This document shows, in pieces, positions 7,110 through 8,889 of a stretch of DNA of 8,889 nucleotides (the stretch's first letter is position 1; each line of letters begins with the position of its first letter). Location: the NCBI GenBank assembly GCA_003158115.1, contig PMGM01000009.1, positions 1-8,889 of the forward strand, in the 5' to 3' direction. The position numbers and the translations under genes were made by a program. The DNA is from Methanobacterium sp. GTDB taxonomy: Archaea; Methanobacteriota; Methanobacteria; Methanobacteriales; Methanobacteriaceae. The notes below the pieces were generated by a model. It saw only the letters and a program-made list of their open reading frames with translations, did not search any database and was not told the origin of the DNA.

Positions 7110-8225
7110 CTATACTAAACGTATATTATTGTACAATGTGTCCCTTTCTGCAGGAATTCTTCCCATATTACGTATTACCCTCTGGAAGTTTTGTGGATCG
7201 GTTTGTACACCATGTTGAGCCCCTGCAGATTTAGATATATTTTCTTCCCCAAGTGTGCCTCCAAGATCGTTGGCCCCTGCTGATAAACATACTTGGGCAA
7301 ATTTGAAGCCTAATTTAACCCATGAAACCTGGATATTGGGCAATAAATCCCCAAACATCAACCTTGAAATCGCATATACCTTAAGATCCTCTATACCAGT
7401 AGAACCCGGACTTGCTAATCCTTCACGATAAATGGGTGTATTTTTATGCATAAATGTCAATGGTACAAACTCTGTAAATCCGCCGGTTTTTTCTTGTATA
7501 CTTCTTAAAATATCAATATGTTCAACTCTATGTTTCAATTCCTCGATATGTCCATACATCATCGTGCATGTTGTTGGTATTCCGGTTTTATGGGCTGTTT
7601 CAACTATTTCAATCCATTTAGCAGTATTCATCTTACTTGGACATAGAATTTTTCTAATATCATCGTTTAAGATTTCTGCAGCATTTCCAGGGATGGAATC
7701 TAATCCTGCATCTTTCAACATCTTAAGTTCTTCTGATAATGAAATATCAGACTTTTGAGCCCCGTATAATATCTCCATTGGAGAAAATGCATGGATATAA
7801 ATATCTGGAAGTTCCAATCTCAACTTTTGAAGGATTTCCTCATAATAATAAGCATCAATATCAGGATGAAGTCCTCCCTGTATACACACTTCCTTTGCAC
7901 CATTATCCCAAGCTAATTTAGCCCTTTTAACTACTTCATCTGCACTCAAGAAATAGGATTCACTGTTAGTTTCATCCCGTTTAAATGCACAGAATCCACA
8001 TGTACCCGTACAAATATTGGTAAAGTTAATATTCCAGTTCTTTATGTAAGTTACTTTGTCACCAACAATCTGCTCACGATGAATATCGGCTGTTATTAAA
8101 AGGGCTTGTAATTCCATTCCAGTCGTTTTCATGAGCATAAATGCTTCTTTAGGTGATATTCTTTTTTCTAAAGATTTCCCTAATATCTCTTCTATACATG
8201 TGTCAATATTTAACTGCTCAAACAT
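7110..8225 (-). CDS. cofH: CofH, 5-amino-6-(D-ribitylamino)uracil--L-tyrosine 4-hydroxyphenyl transferase
   Basis: CofH is a radical SAM enzyme. It joins a tyrosine-derived 4-hydroxybenzyl group to 5-amino-6-(D-ribitylamino)uracil, and CofG then closes the deazaflavin ring to form F0, the chromophore of coenzyme F420. The 371-residue length fits the family. The [4Fe-4S] motif CTGTCGFC is at C72, C76 and C79 (CxxxCxxC). Other family features are WNINFTNIC (64-72), IQGGLHPD (115-122), HAFSPMEI (145-152), PGNAAEIL (179-186), EFVPLTFMH (252-260) and [13 protein letters not shown] (318-330) near the C-terminus. No cofG is in the window, so the two halves of F0 synthase are unlinked here. The start at 8225 follows GGGAT with about ten bases spacing; an ATG just upstream is in another frame and stops at once. 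Methanogens can carry more than one CofH paralogue, and which one this is cannot be told. Confidence 0.95.
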   Translation of the reverse strand: MFEQLNIDTCIEEILGKSLEKRISPKEAFMLMKTTGMELQALLITADIHREQIVGDKVTYIKNWNINFTNICTGTCGFCAFKRDETNSESYFLSADEVVKRAKLAWDNGAKEVCIQGGLHPDIDAYYYEEILQKLRLELPDIYIHAFSPMEILYGAQKSDISLSEELKMLKDAGLDSIPGNAAEILNDDIRKILCPSKMNTAKWIEIVETAHKTGIPTTCTMMYGHIEELKHRVEHIDILRSIQEKTGGFTEFVPLTFMHKNTPIYREGLASPGSTGIEDLKVYAISRLMFGDLLPNIQVSWVKLGFKFAQVCLSAGANDLGGTLGEENISKSAGAQHGVQTDPQNFQRVIRNMGRIPAERDTLYNNIRLV

Positions 8226-8263
8226 AGAATTTCATATCCCACTTAATACCATTATAACTTTGG

Positions 8264-8271
8264 TTATATAA
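8264..8271 (-). promoter_or_regulatory. Candidate TATA box of cofH
   Basis: TTATATAA lies about 39-46 bases before the cofH ATG on the minus strand. This would put transcription start near 8240 with a short leader. The sequence is palindromic and could in principle serve either strand. Confidence 0.5.
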
Positions 8272-8324
8272 TGATCTCATCATTTGTTTTTTAGGACTGG
8301 ATTAACTGGAAAAATTAACATTCA

Positions 8325-8432
8325 TTACAAATTTATTTTAGATCTCATTTCTTCTTTTTTTAGGTACTCTAATTTTTTCAAATAGCTAATTAACAAACTT
8401 AAGCTAGCCCCATATATTAACAGATCCTCTGA
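8325..8432 (-). pseudogene. Possible C-terminal relic, leucine-rich helix then charged coil
   Basis: On the minus strand 35 sense codons run between TAA at 8433-8435 and TAA at 8325-8327. They encode a hydrophobic segment (LLIYGASLSLLISYL) followed by a charged helix with KKLEYLKKEEMRSKI, like a membrane-helix/coiled-coil tail. No start codon precedes the hydrophobic part. It lies just upstream of the cofH promoter in the same direction. No family is recognised, and AT-rich DNA readily yields Leu/Lys/Ile-rich translations, so chance is a serious alternative. Confidence 0.2.
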
Positions 8433-8515
8433 TTAAAAGATGTAGTCAGCATTCAACCCCTTAAATAATAAAACGTAACTATGATCAAATAAGACCACTT
8501 TAAATAAAACCATAA

Positions 8516-8761
8516 AGTGATTACCTAATCTTTAGCAACTTATTCCGATCTAAATCAGACCGTGACAAAATCCGTATTGTAACAGAAGTACTTGGTGAAC
8601 TGGGTGAATAATATAGGGAAAGAACTCCAAAGAACATTCTTATAACTGGAATGTCAGATAGATACAATTTGACTGAGGAAAAGGTGGAAGAGATATTAAG
8701 AATTCTCAAAAGAAAAGGAATAATTTTTGAACCTCAGCAAGGTTATCTTAAAATTGTATAA
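8516..8761 (+). pseudogene. mcm: MCM helicase C-terminal winged-helix relic
   Basis: On the plus strand the frame ending at TAA 8759-8761 reads SKSDRDKIRIVTEVLGELGE, then a stop, then [38 protein letters not shown] and [11 protein letters not shown]. This matches the extreme C-terminus of archaeal MCM replicative helicases: the linker after the AAA+ module followed by the winged helix, which normally ends in an (F/Y)EP-x-x-GYLK-type strand. The stop (TAA 8609-8611) sits where a Glu codon is likely (GEEYRERTP), so one G-to-T change would explain it. The AAA+ core (Walker A and B, arginine finger) is absent upstream, where in-frame stops resume at 8513-8515. It is therefore a truncated, inactive copy, left from a duplicated, relocated or element-borne mcm gene. 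The identification is by pattern, without a database search. Confidence 0.7.
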
Positions 8762-8889
8762 TGATCCGAATATTTTATAATTAAAGTTTTAAAAAGAAAA
8801 ATTATTTGAATAGGAAATTGAAAAAAAATTTAATTTCTAATAAAGTTTAGATATAATTTTTCTCTTCTGTTATTTGGCCGGCTGTCCAT

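Larger units (their letters stand above)
8226..8889. other. Right-end region without an intact gene
   Basis: After the cofH promoter, this region holds a possible minus-strand relic (8325-8432), the MCM relic (8516-8761), and AT-rich spacer to the window end. The last 20 bases are suddenly GC-richer and may be the edge of another gene beyond the window, but too little is visible to call it. Confidence 0.6.

Noticed and set aside
334..7139. Exact 13-base repeat containing the palindrome ATTGTACAAT at 334-346 and 7127-7139.
   Set aside because: One copy lies inside the cofH coding end, and about one exact 13-base match is expected by chance in a window this size, so no shared operator is claimed.
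7432..7758. A 108-codon plus-strand open frame opposite cofH.
   Set aside because: It is the antisense shadow of conserved cofH coding sequence, with no ribosome binding site or domain.
8521..8709. A 62-codon minus-strand open frame at the right end.
   Set aside because: The plus strand of the same bases encodes the clear MCM tail, so this frame is its shadow.
8847..8889. Possible C-terminal end of a minus-strand gene entering from the right edge (13 codons ending at TAA 8847-8849).
   Set aside because: All three minus-strand frames stop within a few codons of the edge, and too few residues are visible to choose a frame or recognise a product.

Overview
This AT-rich window looks like chromosomal DNA of a methanogenic euryarchaeon, most likely a Methanobacterium-type species. 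The evidence is a coenzyme F420 biosynthesis gene (cofH), two cytosolic multi-PAS histidine kinases of the HisKA_2 type common in methanogens, a V4R-domain protein, a roadblock/LC7 half-domain, and a piece of the C-terminal winged helix of an archaeal MCM helicase. Archaeal TATA-like boxes and purine-rich ribosome binding sites precede several genes. The genus is inferred from this context and not proven.

Layout. Positions 1-473 are AT-rich non-coding DNA with a TA dinucleotide run, a possible short gene relic, and the promoter of the first kinase. 474-2867 (+) encodes a GAF-PAS-PAS-PAS histidine kinase. It converges on a minus-strand group across a short gap holding a bulged hairpin and a T-rich tract. 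Read in its own direction, the minus-strand group is a REC-PAS-PAS-PAS-PAS histidine kinase (6481-3974), a V4R-domain protein (3840-3217) and a 76-residue protein matching only the C-terminal half of a roadblock/LC7 domain (3171-2941). A 628-base intergenic region rich in inverted repeats and homopolymer tracts separates the REC kinase from cofH (8225-7110, minus). The right end (8226-8889) has no intact gene but carries an MCM C-terminal relic with an in-frame stop, and possibly a second short relic.

How the parts may work together. The two kinases have closely similar catalytic cores but different sensor arrays. Only one has a receiver domain, placed at its N-terminus, and neither has a DNA-binding output. 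A plausible inference is a signalling module in which the receiver of one kinase is charged by the other kinase or by itself, with the V4R protein (possible small-ligand or metal sensor) and the roadblock remnant as accessory parts. cofH is a metabolic gene with no evident link to the signalling genes. The non-coding stretches look partly like decayed genes, so the interval seems to have undergone gene loss or rearrangement.
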